DNA of 58,811 nucleotides from Acetobacteraceae bacterium. GTDB lineage: Bacteria > Pseudomonadota > Alphaproteobacteria > Acetobacterales > Acetobacteraceae. Where the stretch lies: positions 1-58,811 of the forward strand of contig JAIYDD010000230.1 in the NCBI GenBank assembly GCA_027487675.1, read 5' to 3'. Below the pieces are notes generated by a model. That model saw nothing but the letters and a program-made list of their open reading frames with translations, did not search any database and was not told where the DNA came from. Positions 32,067-41,070 of the stretch are shown here, piece after piece. Within the stretch, counting starts at the first letter, position 1. Every line of letters starts with the position of its first letter. The translations under genes and the position numbers were made by a program.

Positions 32067-33295
32067 GGGCTGCGCGTGTCCTCGATCACCTTGCCGTCGT
32101 TCGGCAAGGCGCCGGGTTCCAGCAGTTCGACATCGCCGCGCAGGCGCATCACGCCCTGGATGGCGCGCGACAGGCTGTCCACCAGCGCGGCGTCGCGCAC
32201 CGGCGTCTCCACGCGCAGCAGCATCGTGTCGCGGCCCTCCGCGCTGCCGATGACGAGCCGCGCGCGGCCGAGGCCGGGATGGCTGCGCATCACCTCCGCG
32301 ACCTGCTCGGGGCGGACGAACATGCCGCGCACCTTCGCCGCCTGGTCGGCGCGGCCCATCCAGCCCTTGATGCGGCGGTTCGTGCGCCCGCAGGGTGATC
32401 CCCCCGGCAGCACGGCGGAGAGGTCGCCGGTGGCGAAGCGGATCATCGGATCGGGCGCGTCGAGCAGCGTGACCAGCACCTCGCCCACCTCGCCATCGGG
32501 CAGCGGGTCGCCGGTGCCGGGGCGGACGATCTCCACCAGCACGCCCTCGTCGCAGACCAGGCCCTCGCGCGCCGTGGTCTCATAGGCGATCAGGCCGAGA
32601 TCGGCGGTGCCGTAGCTCTGCAGCACCGTCATGCCGCGATCGGCGTAGAAGCCGCGCAGCGCCGGCAGGTAGGCGCCGCCCGTGACATGGCCGAAGCGGA
32701 GCGAGGTGAGATCGAGGCCGAGCGCGTCGCCCGTTTCCAGGATCGCCTTCAGGAAATCCGGCGTGCCGCTGTAGCAGCCAGGCTTGAGATGCGCGGCCGC
32801 GCGCGCCTGGCTTTCCGTGTTGCCGGGGCCGGCGGGGAAGACGGGGCAGCCCAGCGCGCGTGCGCCGAGTTCGAGCATCATGCCGGCGGGGGTGAAGTGG
32901 TAGGCGAAGCAATTGTGCAGCAGCATGCCGCGCCGGAGGCCCGATGCGTGCAGCGCGCGCGCGAAGCGCCAGGGATCGGCGCCATCCGCCTGCGCTTCGT
33001 GGATGGGCCCCGGCGAGGCGAAGATGCGCGCCATGTCGGCGAAGGGCGTGCCGTAGAGCCCGCCGAGCGGCGGGTCCTCGGCCTGCAGGCGGATCAGTTC
33101 GGATTTGCGCGTGACGGGCAGCGCCGCAAGCGCCGCGCGGTCGGTGACGCCGGCGGGATCGACGCCGGCGAGCAGCGCCGCGTAGGCCGGCGCCCGCGTC
33201 GCGCGCGCGACGCCGGCCGGCAGCGCCTGCGACAGCGATGCGTCGCGCTGGTCGGCGCTGCGGATTTCCAGCGTGTCGAAGAACAGGCCGCTCAC
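32063..33295 (-). CDS. phenylacetate-CoA ligase-like adenylate-forming protein (PaaK family)
   Basis: The 410-residue product shows the PaaK fold pattern: a short N-terminal helical start, LPVTRKSELIRLQA, HPGL-type endings, and LQSYGTADLGLIAYE, the motif that replaces TSGTTG-adjacent YG-TE in the family. It also has MIRFATGDLSAVLPGG and RIKGWMGRADQAAKVRGMFV. The family activates aryl-acetic or similar acids. The usual SSGTTG-like ATP loop is here FASPGPIHEAQ, so activity may be reduced or shifted. GTG at 33295 overlaps the livF stop by four bases. Confidence 0.75.
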   Translation of the reverse strand: MSGLFFDTLEIRSADQRDASLSQALPAGVARATRAPAYAALLAGVDPAGVTDRAALAALPVTRKSELIRLQAEDPPLGGLYGTPFADMARIFASPGPIHEAQADGADPWRFARALHASGLRRGMLLHNCFAYHFTPAGMMLELGARALGCPVFPAGPGNTESQARAAAHLKPGCYSGTPDFLKAILETGDALGLDLTSLRFGHVTGGAYLPALRGFYADRGMTVLQSYGTADLGLIAYETTAREGLVCDEGVLVEIVRPGTGDPLPDGEVGEVLVTLLDAPDPMIRFATGDLSAVLPGGSPCGRTNRRIKGWMGRADQAAKVRGMFVRPEQVAEVMRSHPGLGRARLVIGSAEGRDTMLLRVETPVRDAALVDSLSRAIQGVMRLRGDVELLEPGALPNDGKVIEDTRSP

Positions 33296-34134
33296 AGCCA
33301 CCTTTTCCGCCGTTTGTAGCTCTTCAGGTTCTTGAAGGATTTGCGCTCGGCGCCGTGGCCGCCCAGGTAGAATTCCTTCACGTCCTCGTTGTTGGCCAGG
33401 CTGTCGGCGGTGCCGTCCAGCACGACCTTGCCCTGTTCCATGACATAGCCATAGGACGCGACGGACAGCGCCATGCGCGCGTTCTGCTCCACCAGCAGGA
33501 TGGTGATGCCGAGCTCCTCGTTCAGCCGGCGGATGATGCCGAAGACCTCCTTCACCAGCAGGGGCGACAGGCCCATGGAGGGCTCGTCCATCAGGATCAG
33601 CTTCGGGCGGGCCATCAGCGCGCGGCCGATCGCGAGCATCTGCTGCTCGCCGCCCGAGAGATAGCCCGCGAGGCCCGTGCGTTCCTTGAGGCGCGGGAAA
33701 TAGGCGTAGACCATCTCGATGTCGCGCTTCACCTCCGCCGTGTCGGAGCGCGTGAAGGCGCCGAGGCGGAGGTTCTCCAGGCACGTCATGTCGGCGACGA
33801 TCCGCCGGCCTTCCATGACCTGGAAGATGCCCTTGCGGACGATCTGGTGCGCCTCGATCCCGTTGAGGCGTTCGCCCGCGAAGCGGATGTCGCCGCGCGT
33901 GACCTCGCCTTCCTCGGATTTCAGCAGGCCGGAGATCGCCTTGAGCGTGGTGGACTTGCCGGCGCCGTTCGCGCCAAGCAGCGCGACGATCTTCCCTTTC
34001 GGCACCGCCAGCGACAGGCCGCGCAGCACGAGGATGACGTCGGAATAGACGACCTCGATGTTGTTGACTTCGAGCAGCGGCGGCTCCGACTGGGTCGGAG
34101 CCGCCTTGCCCGGAAGCGTTGCCGCCTCGCTCAC
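33292..34134 (-). CDS. livF: LivF-type ABC transporter ATP-binding protein
   Basis: The 280-residue ATPase has a Walker A LLGANGAGKSTTLKAISGLL, signature YLSGGEQQMLAIGRALMARP, Walker B LILMDEPSMGLSPLL, and the switch H-loop region. The sequence is of the LivF branch (short Q-loop with GRRIVADMTCLENLRLGA). An unusual 30-residue basic C-terminal tail, rich in lysine (KSFKNLKSYKRRKRW), follows. It powers uptake with LivG and the two LivH/LivM permeases. Start at 34134 overlaps the livK stop by four bases, and the stop overlaps the next gene. Confidence 0.92.
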   Translation of the reverse strand: MSEAATLPGKAAPTQSEPPLLEVNNIEVVYSDVILVLRGLSLAVPKGKIVALLGANGAGKSTTLKAISGLLKSEEGEVTRGDIRFAGERLNGIEAHQIVRKGIFQVMEGRRIVADMTCLENLRLGAFTRSDTAEVKRDIEMVYAYFPRLKERTGLAGYLSGGEQQMLAIGRALMARPKLILMDEPSMGLSPLLVKEVFGIIRRLNEELGITILLVEQNARMALSVASYGYVMEQGKVVLDGTADSLANNEDVKEFYLGGHGAERKSFKNLKSYKRRKRWL

Positions 34135-35420
34135 CAGCCGAGCCAGTCGCGGCGGCGCTCGAGCTCCACCACCTGCACCGCTTCCAGACGCATGGTGCCG
34201 GCGCGCATCAGCTCCTCCACGCTGCCCTGGGCGGTGTTGCCGCTGACGTTCGCGCGATAGAGCGCGACGCGCAGCGTGCCGCGATGGTCATCGGGCGCGA
34301 AGCTCGAGGGGTTGCACAGCCCGTCGAAGCCGCGCGGCACCCAGTTCTGGCGCACGTAGAAGCCTTCGCGGATGCGCTCGCCGGAGACCTGGCCGCCCTC
34401 GCGCGCCGCGTGCTCCATCGCTTCCACCATCAGCATCGCGCTGCAGATGCCGGCGAGATAATGCACGGTGCGATAGGCGCTGCCGGCCTGGTCGGATTGC
34501 CGGCTGATCTGCCGCGCCGTCTGCATGCCCGGCACGTCCTGGCCCCAGACGGCGCCGGTGCGGACGGGGAAGACGACGCCGTTGGCCGCGGTGCCGGCGG
34601 CCTTCATCGCGTTCTCGTCCATGCCCCAGACATTGCCGAGGAACTGCACCTGCACGCCGGCGGTCTGGCACGCGCGCAGGACGGAGATGTTGGAGCCCGC
34701 GGTGTTGCCCAGATACGCGTAGTTCGCGCCCTGCTGGCGCAGCGTCAGGCATTGCGCGGTGTAGTCGCCGGGCGTCAGCGCGAACTGGATCGCCGGCAGC
34801 ACGTCGAAGCCGAGCTCGCGGGCCAGCGTCTCGCCAGCTTCCTTCGGGCTGTTCGGATAGGGGTGGTTGGCGCCCATGTGCACGTATTTCGGCCGCCCCT
34901 GCTGGCCGCGGCGTTCCCAATCCTGGCGTGCCCAGATCAGCATCGCGCGCAGCGCGTCGGAATAGGACGGGCCGTAGAAGAAGTTGAAGGGCGCGGCTTC
35001 CACGCCCTGGCGGCCGCTGCGGCCGGCGGCATCGGTCAGCGCGGCGGAGTAGGAGCCGGAGATGTAGGGGATGCGGTCGCGCGTGACGAAGCGGATCAGC
35101 GCTTCGGTGTCCACAGTGCCCCAGCCCTGGATGGCGACGACGCGGTCGCGCGACCAGGCCTGGTACTGGCTGATGGCGCGCGGCGCCTGGTAGCCGTAGT
35201 CGAAGCCGAGCACGTTCATCTGCCGGCCCGCGATGCCGTTGCGCGTGGCGTTCACCCAGGCCAGCGCGTCGCGCACGCCCTCGCCATAGGGCAGGCCGAC
35301 ATCGCTGGTCGGGCCCGAATTGTCCATCAGATGGCCGATGGGGATGCGCTGCTGGGCTTGCGCGGGCAGCGCCATCGCCAGCGCCGCGGCGGCGGCGAGG
35401 AGCGTCTTGCGGGTGATCAT
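34131..35420 (-). CDS. livK: LivK-type periplasmic substrate-binding protein
   Basis: The 429-residue protein has a signal peptide (LLAAAAALAMALPAQA-QQ) and a type I periplasmic binding fold: IPIGHLMDNSGPTSDVGLPY, VVAIQGWGTVDTEALIRFV, FNFFYGPSYSDALRAMLIWA and VRTGAVWGQDVPGMQTAR. The family binds branched-chain amino acids, amides or aromatic acids; ligand specificity cannot be read off. It is longer than E. coli LivK (about 370) and resembles the aromatic/short-chain-acid receptors found beside acyl-CoA ligases. It lies between livM and livF. Confidence 0.9.
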   Translation of the reverse strand: MITRKTLLAAAAALAMALPAQAQQRIPIGHLMDNSGPTSDVGLPYGEGVRDALAWVNATRNGIAGRQMNVLGFDYGYQAPRAISQYQAWSRDRVVAIQGWGTVDTEALIRFVTRDRIPYISGSYSAALTDAAGRSGRQGVEAAPFNFFYGPSYSDALRAMLIWARQDWERRGQQGRPKYVHMGANHPYPNSPKEAGETLARELGFDVLPAIQFALTPGDYTAQCLTLRQQGANYAYLGNTAGSNISVLRACQTAGVQVQFLGNVWGMDENAMKAAGTAANGVVFPVRTGAVWGQDVPGMQTARQISRQSDQAGSAYRTVHYLAGICSAMLMVEAMEHAAREGGQVSGERIREGFYVRQNWVPRGFDGLCNPSSFAPDDHRGTLRVALYRANVSGNTAQGSVEELMRAGTMRLEAVQVVELERRRDWLGW

Positions 35421-35445
35421 TCCTGTTGTCCCTCCCTGGTGTCGG

Positions 35446-36519
35446 TCAATGCGAGTACGGGTAGAGCTTCCAGTAGGCCTTGATCAGGCGCCACCGGTGC
35501 GCGAGGCCATCCGGTTCGAAGATCAGGAACAGGATGATGGCGGCCCCGAGCGCCATCTCGCGCAGGTAGTTGATCGAGGTGCCGAGCTTCAGCGCGCGGT
35601 CGATCGGGCTGCCGGACAGCGCATCGGCCAGCATCTGCACCACTTCCGGCAGCATCACCATGAAGGCCGCGCCCATCAGCGAGCCGCTGATGCTGCCCAG
35701 GCCGCCGATGATGACCATGCCGAGGAACTGGATCGAGAAGAGGATGTTGAACGCCTCCACGCTCACGAAGAGCAGGTAGTGGGCGTAGAGCGCGCCGCCG
35801 ATGCCGGCGTAGAGGCTCGCGATGCCGAAGGACAGCGTGCGGTAGTAGGCGAGGTTGATGCCCATGATCTCGGCAGAGAGGTAGTGGTCGCGCACCGCGA
35901 CCAGCGCCCGCCCGTCGCGCGTGCGCATCAGGTTCGCCGCGAAGACGAACATCACGATGACGAAGAACAGGACGACGTAGAAGTAGCTCTCCTCCCGGTC
36001 GAAGGCGAAGCCGAAGAGGGTCAGCGGTTCGGTGATGCGGCCCGCGACGCCGCCGGTGAACCAGCGCGCGCGGGCGAAGAAATCCTCCAGGATGAACTGC
36101 GCGGCGAGCGTCGCGATCGCCAGGTACAGGCCCTTCAGCCGCGCGGCCGGCGCGCCGAAGACCAAGCCGACGATCGCGGTGATCACGCCGGCCAGCGGGA
36201 TGCAGGCCCAGACGGGAATGTGGAAGGCCTCGTGCAGCCAGGCGGAGGCGAAGGCGCCGACGCCGAAGAAGGCGGCGTGGCCGATGCTGATCTGCCCGGT
36301 GAAGCCGACCAGGATGTTGAGGCCGAGTGCGGCGATGCCGAGGATGCCGATGTTGATCAGCAGGCTGAGTTCCCAGCGCCCCAGCACCAGCGGGCAGAGG
36401 CACAGCACCCCGATGCCCAGCCACAGCGCGATGCGGCTGTTGCGGGTCGGCATGATGGTGGTGTCGGCGCGGTAGGTCGCGCGGTAGTCGCCGCTGGGGC
36501 GGAGGGAGGCCAGCGCCAT
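35446..36519 (-). CDS. livM: LivM-type ABC transporter permease
   Basis: The 357-residue product has eight or more hydrophobic helices, with LLINIGILGIAALGLNILVG then FTGQISIGHAAFFGVGAFAS, the LivM signature, and RDHYLSAEIMGINLAYYRTL, a coupling-helix region. It forms the membrane pore with LivH. The first 25 residues are polar. Its ATG is two bases after a 19-codon mini-ORF that follows livH, so translation may be coupled through that ORF. Confidence 0.92.
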   Translation of the reverse strand: MALASLRPSGDYRATYRADTTIMPTRNSRIALWLGIGVLCLCPLVLGRWELSLLINIGILGIAALGLNILVGFTGQISIGHAAFFGVGAFASAWLHEAFHIPVWACIPLAGVITAIVGLVFGAPAARLKGLYLAIATLAAQFILEDFFARARWFTGGVAGRITEPLTLFGFAFDREESYFYVVLFFVIVMFVFAANLMRTRDGRALVAVRDHYLSAEIMGINLAYYRTLSFGIASLYAGIGGALYAHYLLFVSVEAFNILFSIQFLGMVIIGGLGSISGSLMGAAFMVMLPEVVQMLADALSGSPIDRALKLGTSINYLREMALGAAIILFLIFEPDGLAHRWRLIKAYWKLYPYSH

Positions 36520-36521
36520 GG

Positions 36522-36581
36522 TCAGATGCGCTCGATGTTCGTCACGCCGAAGGCGTGCGGGGAGGATATGACGCGCGACAT
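36522..36581 (-). CDS. 19-codon mini-ORF echoing the end of livH
   Basis: Between livH and livM an ATG that overlaps the livH stop (TGATG) opens MSRVISSPHAFGVTNIERI and stops two bases before the livM ATG. Its last nine residues, FGVTNIERI, match the last nine of LivH, FGTRNIERV, in six positions. It looks like a tandem duplication of the livH 3' end that now serves as a translational bridge. Expression is not proven. Confidence 0.4.
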   Translation of the reverse strand: MSRVISSPHAFGVTNIERI

Positions 36582-37474
36582 CACACCCTCTCGATGTTGC
36601 GCGTGCCGAACAGGCCGTAGGGCTTGATCAGCAGGATCAGCACCAGCGCGTAGAAGGGCGCGATCTGGAACATGTTGCCCCAGTTCAGCCACTGGCTGTC
36701 GATGTAGTGCGCCCAGTTCTCCAGCAGCCCGACGATGATGCCGCCGAGCACCGCGCCCAGGATGGAATCGAGCCCGCCCAGGATCACCGCCGGGAACACC
36801 TTGATCCCGTAGAACGACAAGGCCGAGGAGACGCCGTTCACCACGCCGACCACCACGCCAGCGACGGCGGAGACCACCGCGGAGATCGCCCAGGACATGG
36901 CGAAGACGCGCGGGACGGAGACGCCGAGGGATTGCGCGACCTGCTGGTCGAAGGCGGTCGCGCGCATGGCAAGCCCGTGCTTCGACGCGGTGAAGAACCA
37001 GGCGAAGCCCAGCATGATGGCGAGCGAGATGCCGAGGCTGACGAGGTAGACCGTCTGCACCTCCAGCCCCATCACCGAGACGCGCTCCACCGCGAAGATC
37101 GGCGGGAAGGGCTTGGCGAAGACGCCGAAGATCCACTTCATCAGCGCCTGGAAGAAGATGCCGAGGCCGATGGTCGCCATGATCACGCTGATCACCGGCT
37201 CCCCGATCAGCGGGCGCAGCACCACCACCTGCAGCACCAGGCCGAACAGCGTCATGAAGGCGAGCGTGAACAGGAAGCCCGCCCAGAAGGGCAACTGCCA
37301 ATCCACCAGGAACCACCAGCAGACCCAGGCGCCGACCAGCAGGAACTCGCCCTGGGCGAAGTTCACCACCTGCGACGCCTTGTAGATCAGCACGAAGCTC
37401 ATCGCGACGACGCCGTAGAGCGCGCCGACGATCAGCCCGTTCAGCGTCAGCTGGAGCAGCAGCGAGAGGTCCAT
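36581..37474 (-). CDS. livH: LivH-type ABC transporter permease
   Basis: The 297-residue protein has LLLQLTLNGLIVGALYGVVA then VLIYKASQVVNFAQGEFLLV, the LivH hallmark, and later RATAFDQQVAQSLGVSVPRV (coupling loop) and FYGIKVFPAVILGGLDSILG. It forms the second half of the transmembrane pore. It is translated from an ATG at 37474, after the long acyl-CoA ligase gene. The last residues FGTRNIERV are echoed in the following mini-ORF. Confidence 0.93.
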   Translation of the reverse strand: MDLSLLLQLTLNGLIVGALYGVVAMSFVLIYKASQVVNFAQGEFLLVGAWVCWWFLVDWQLPFWAGFLFTLAFMTLFGLVLQVVVLRPLIGEPVISVIMATIGLGIFFQALMKWIFGVFAKPFPPIFAVERVSVMGLEVQTVYLVSLGISLAIMLGFAWFFTASKHGLAMRATAFDQQVAQSLGVSVPRVFAMSWAISAVVSAVAGVVVGVVNGVSSALSFYGIKVFPAVILGGLDSILGAVLGGIIVGLLENWAHYIDSQWLNWGNMFQIAPFYALVLILLIKPYGLFGTRNIERV

Positions 37475-37488
37475 CCGCGCGCCCTTCC

Positions 37489-39390
37489 CTATGCCGCCGC
37501 CATCGCCGGCGCGGCGGCGGTGCGCACCACCGTCAGCGTCGTGCGGATGCGCTGCTTCGTGCCGTCCTGGAAGGCGATGGTGGTGTCCACCGGGATGGCG
37601 TCGTCGCCGCGGTAGATCGCCTCGATGATGTCGCCGTATTTCTGGGCGATGACGCCGCGGCGGACCTTGCGCGTGCGCGTCAGCTCCTCGTCGTCGGCGT
37701 CGAGCTCCTTGTAGAGCAGCACGAATTCGCGCAGGCGCTGGGCGGGCGGCAGGGTGGCGTTGACCTTCTCGACCTCGGCGCGCAGCAGGTCGACGACCTG
37801 CGGCCTGGCGGCCAGGTCCGAATAGGTGGTGAAGGCGATGCGGTTGCGCTCCGCCCACTTGCTGACGATGGGGAAGCGGATGCAGACCATCGCCGCCAGG
37901 TGCGGCTTGCCGGCGCCGAGCACCACGGCTTCGGCGACATAGGGGCTGAACTTCAGCTTGTTCTCGATGTACTGGGGCGAGAAGCGGTCGCCGCCGCTGG
38001 TCTCCGCGATGTCCTTGATGCGGTCGATGACGACAAGCTGGCCGGACGGCCCGATGTAGCCGGCATCCCCGGTGTGCAGCCAGCCTTCGCGCAGGTCGGG
38101 GTTCTCGGCGACGTTCAGGTAGCCGGCGAACATGTTGGGGTGGCGGGTGACGATCTCGCCAACGCCGTTCGCATCCGCCCTGTCGATGCGCAGCTCCACC
38201 GTCTCGTCGAAGGGCACGCCGACCGTGTCGAAATCCACCGCGTCCGCGCGGTGCAGCGTGTAGGCGCCGAGCAGCTCCGTCTGGCCATAGAGCTGGCGCA
38301 GCGGCACGCCCATCGCCTGGAAGAAGCGGAAGGTTTCGGGGCCCAGCGCCGCGCCGCCCGTCGCGGCGGAGCGCAGGCGGGAGAAGCCGAGCCGGTCGCG
38401 CAGCGCGCGGAACAGCAGCGCATCCGCAAGCCCCGAGCGGCGTCCCTTGTCCACGCCATCCAGGCCCATGCGCATCGCGCTGTCGTACATGCGGCGCTTG
38501 AAGGCGTCCGCGTCCATCACCTTGGCACGCACCTCGGCGGCCAGCGCTTCCCAGACGCGGGGCGCGAACAGCACGAAGGTCGGGCCGATCTCGCGGAAAT
38601 CGGCCATCATGGTCTCCGGCTCCTCCACGAAGTTGACCTTCATGCGGGAGATCAGGTTCCAGCCGAGCGCGTAGATCTGCTCCATGATCCAGGGCAGCGG
38701 CAGGACGGAAACGTAGTCGTCCTGCGGGCCCTTGGGATCGGCCTTGAGGTAGGCGCGGCAGTGGCGGACCAGCGCGCCGCCCGACAGCATCGCGAGCTTC
38801 GGCCGCGCGGTGGTGCCCGAGGTGGTGCAGAGGATGGCGATGTCCTCGCCCCGCGTCGCCGCCACCATCTCCTCGTAGAGCCGCGGCTGCTGCAGGCCGA
38901 GATCCAGGCCGGATTTCAGCAGCGCCTCCAGCGGCATCAGCCGCAGGTCGTCGTATTTCCGCATCCCGCGCGGATCGGCATAGACGATGTGGCGCAGCAG
39001 CGGCAGGCGGTCGGCGACGTTGAGCAGCTTGTCCACCTGCTCCTCGTCCTCGGCGAAGACCAGGTGCGCGCCGGCATAGTCGAGAAGGTAGGCGACTTCC
39101 TCGTCCAGCGCGTCACGATAGATGCCGAGGCTGCGGGCGCCCACGGCATGCGCCGCGACCTCGCCCATCACCCATTCGGGACGGTTGTCGCCGATCAGCC
39201 CGACCACCTCGCCGGCCACGATGCCGAGCGCGCGGAGCCCGAGCGCCATCGCGCGGGTGCGTTCCTGGTAGTCGGCCCAGCTGATGCTGCGCCAGATGCC
39301 GAGATGCTTCTCGCGCAGCGCCACCTCGCCCGCGTGGTGCGCGGCGTTGTGCGCCAGCAGCTTGGGGAGAGTATCGAGGGCGTCGCTCAA
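37489..39390 (-). CDS. long-chain-type acyl-CoA synthetase (AMP-binding)
   Basis: The 633-residue enzyme has AILCTTSGTTARPKLAMLS (ATP loop), LRQLYGQTELLGAYTLHRA, GWLHTGDAGYIGPSGQLVVI and IDRIKDIAETSGGDRFSPQY. These are the motifs of the bacterial long-chain/FAA1-like branch, with a C-terminal TRTRKVRRG. It sits inside the transporter operon between livG and livH, an arrangement common in Rhodospirillales and betaproteobacterial operons for uptake of organic acids. It would activate the imported acid as it enters. It overlaps livG by four bases. Confidence 0.9.
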   Translation of the reverse strand: MSDALDTLPKLLAHNAAHHAGEVALREKHLGIWRSISWADYQERTRAMALGLRALGIVAGEVVGLIGDNRPEWVMGEVAAHAVGARSLGIYRDALDEEVAYLLDYAGAHLVFAEDEEQVDKLLNVADRLPLLRHIVYADPRGMRKYDDLRLMPLEALLKSGLDLGLQQPRLYEEMVAATRGEDIAILCTTSGTTARPKLAMLSGGALVRHCRAYLKADPKGPQDDYVSVLPLPWIMEQIYALGWNLISRMKVNFVEEPETMMADFREIGPTFVLFAPRVWEALAAEVRAKVMDADAFKRRMYDSAMRMGLDGVDKGRRSGLADALLFRALRDRLGFSRLRSAATGGAALGPETFRFFQAMGVPLRQLYGQTELLGAYTLHRADAVDFDTVGVPFDETVELRIDRADANGVGEIVTRHPNMFAGYLNVAENPDLREGWLHTGDAGYIGPSGQLVVIDRIKDIAETSGGDRFSPQYIENKLKFSPYVAEAVVLGAGKPHLAAMVCIRFPIVSKWAERNRIAFTTYSDLAARPQVVDLLRAEVEKVNATLPPAQRLREFVLLYKELDADDEELTRTRKVRRGVIAQKYGDIIEAIYRGDDAIPVDTTIAFQDGTKQRIRTTLTVVRTAAAPAMAAA

Positions 39391-40196
39391 ACAACCTCCT
39401 CCGCCGGCTGCGTCACTTCGTCAGCCTCGCCGAGATAGGCGCGCCGCACATGCGGGTCGGCCAGCACCTCCTCCGGTCGCCCTTCCGCGATCTTGCGGCC
39501 GAAATCGAGCACCATGACGCGGTGGCTGATGTCCATCACCACGCCCATGTCGTGCTCGATCATCAGCACCGTCATGCCCCATTCCTCGTTGAGGTCCACG
39601 ACGAAGCGGGCCATGTCCTCCTTCTCCTCGAGGTTCATGCCCGCCATCGGCTCGTCCAGCAGGATCAGCTTGGGCTTCAGCGCCACCGCGCGCGCCAGCT
39701 CCACCCGCTTGCGCAGCCCATAGGGCAGCGTGCCGGCCGGCGCCTTGCGGACGTGCTGGATCTCGAGGAAGTCGATGATCTCCTCGACCTCGCGCCGATG
39801 CGCCAGTTCTTCCTGCTGCGCGCCGCCGACCCAGTAGAGCATGCCGCGCAGGAAGCCGGTCTTCAGCAGGTGGTGGCGGCCGACCATGATGTTGTCGAGC
39901 ACGCTCATATGCCCGAACAGCGCCAGGTTCTGGAAGGTGCGGCCGAGGCCGAGGGCGGCGCGGCGGTTGGTGCCGATGCGGGTGATGTCCTGTCCGTCGA
40001 ACAGCACCCGCCCCTCGGTCGGGCGGTAGCGGCCGGAGATGCAGTTGACCATGCTGGTCTTGCCCGCGCCGTTCGGCCCGATGATCGAGAAGATCTCGCC
40101 GCGGTTCACATGGAACGAGACATCGGTCAGCGCGCGCACGCCGCCGAATCGCAGGCTGATGCCTTCCGCCGCAAGGATGGGCGATGGTTCCGCCAC
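39387..40196 (-). CDS. livG: LivG-type ABC transporter ATP-binding protein
   Basis: The 269-residue ATPase has Walker A IIGPNGAGKTSMVNCISGRY, a Q-loop LGRTFQNLALFGHMSVLDNI, the LivG-type signature LPYGLRKRVELARAVALKPK in place of LSGGQ, Walker B LILLDEPMAGMNLEEKE, and IEHDMGVVMDISHRVMVLD. It is the first gene of the 12-kb leftward operon. Upstream, 40207-40236 holds a short CCCCCA/TGGGGG dyad; a promoter is expected there but not clearly seen. Confidence 0.93.
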   Translation of the reverse strand: MAEPSPILAAEGISLRFGGVRALTDVSFHVNRGEIFSIIGPNGAGKTSMVNCISGRYRPTEGRVLFDGQDITRIGTNRRAALGLGRTFQNLALFGHMSVLDNIMVGRHHLLKTGFLRGMLYWVGGAQQEELAHRREVEEIIDFLEIQHVRKAPAGTLPYGLRKRVELARAVALKPKLILLDEPMAGMNLEEKEDMARFVVDLNEEWGMTVLMIEHDMGVVMDISHRVMVLDFGRKIAEGRPEEVLADPHVRRAYLGEADEVTQPAEEVV

Positions 40197-40277
40197 CCGG
40201 ACGCGCTCCCCCAGACGTTCTCTTGGGGGGCAGTCTAGGCAGGCCTGCGCCGCCGCCGCAACCGGGCGGCGCGGCGC

Positions 40278-41018
40278 TCAGCCGCCGCGCAGCGCGATGG
40301 CCAGAGGCGGGTCGTCGGTGGCGAAGACATCGACGCCGAGGCCCATCATCCGCCGGATGGAGCCTTCGTGGTTCGCCCCCCAGACCCCGACGCCGAGGCC
40401 CGCCGCGCGCAGCCTGCCCATCAGCTCCGCGTCCAGCACCGATTCATGCATGCCGAGCTCGGGGAAGCCGTAGGCGCGCGCGACCGCGATCGCGCCCTCG
40501 GCGCCCAGATCGGCCAGGTGCGGCTTCTCCAGCAGCCAGGCGACGCCGGCCAGCCCGCCTTCCCGCAGCGCCTCGGCCATCGTCTCGGCCTGGAAGCCGA
40601 TGATCCAGGTCCGGCCGCGCTGCCCGGCGGCGTCCAGGGCCGCGAGCGTCGCGGGCACGATGCCGGGATAGGGGCGGCGCGCGGCATCCGCCTTGATCTC
40701 GATGCGGGGCGCGACCGGCGTCGGCGCCAGGATCGCGAGATACTCGGCGAGCGTCGGCGGCGGCTCGCCCGCCGTGCCGCGCACGCGCACGCCGCGCAGC
40801 TCCGCCATGGTCCGCGCCGCGACAAGGCCGGCGGCATCCGTGGTGCGGTCGAGCGTCGCGTCGTGCATCACCACGACCTGCCCGTCGGCGGAGAGATGCA
40901 CGTCGCATTCCGACTGCTCCAGCGCCAGGCGGGCGGATTCGCGGAAGGCGCGGGCGCTGTTCTCCGGCCAGAGGAACAGGCCGCCCCGGTGGGCGGCGAT
41001 CAGCGGGCGGTGCGGCAT
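40278..41018 (-). CDS. glycerophosphodiester phosphodiesterase family protein
   Basis: The 246-residue protein has IAAHRGGLFLWPENSARAF, then SECDVHLSADGQVVVMHDAT, and LDRTTDAAG, the GDPD signature with catalytic histidines in AHRGG and MHD and metal-binding glutamates in PENS and SECD. IEIKADA follows as a further conserved acid. It hydrolyses glycerophosphodiesters to glycerol 3-phosphate and an alcohol. There is no signal peptide, so it should be cytoplasmic. Fifty-two bases separate it from the methyltransferase gene upstream. Confidence 0.9.
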   Translation of the reverse strand: MPHRPLIAAHRGGLFLWPENSARAFRESARLALEQSECDVHLSADGQVVVMHDATLDRTTDAAGLVAARTMAELRGVRVRGTAGEPPPTLAEYLAILAPTPVAPRIEIKADAARRPYPGIVPATLAALDAAGQRGRTWIIGFQAETMAEALREGGLAGVAWLLEKPHLADLGAEGAIAVARAYGFPELGMHESVLDAELMGRLRAAGLGVGVWGANHEGSIRRMMGLGVDVFATDDPPLAIALRGG

Positions 41019-41070
41019 GCCGCGCAGTCTTGCGCGGGATTGCCGCGACGTGAAGGCGGCGCCGTCGCCC

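Noticed and set aside
39387-40196. Degenerate ABC signature (LPYGLRKR instead of LSGGQ) as sign of an inactive ATPase
   Set aside because: LivG proteins normally carry an LPYG-type signature; Walker A, Q-loop and Walker B are all intact.
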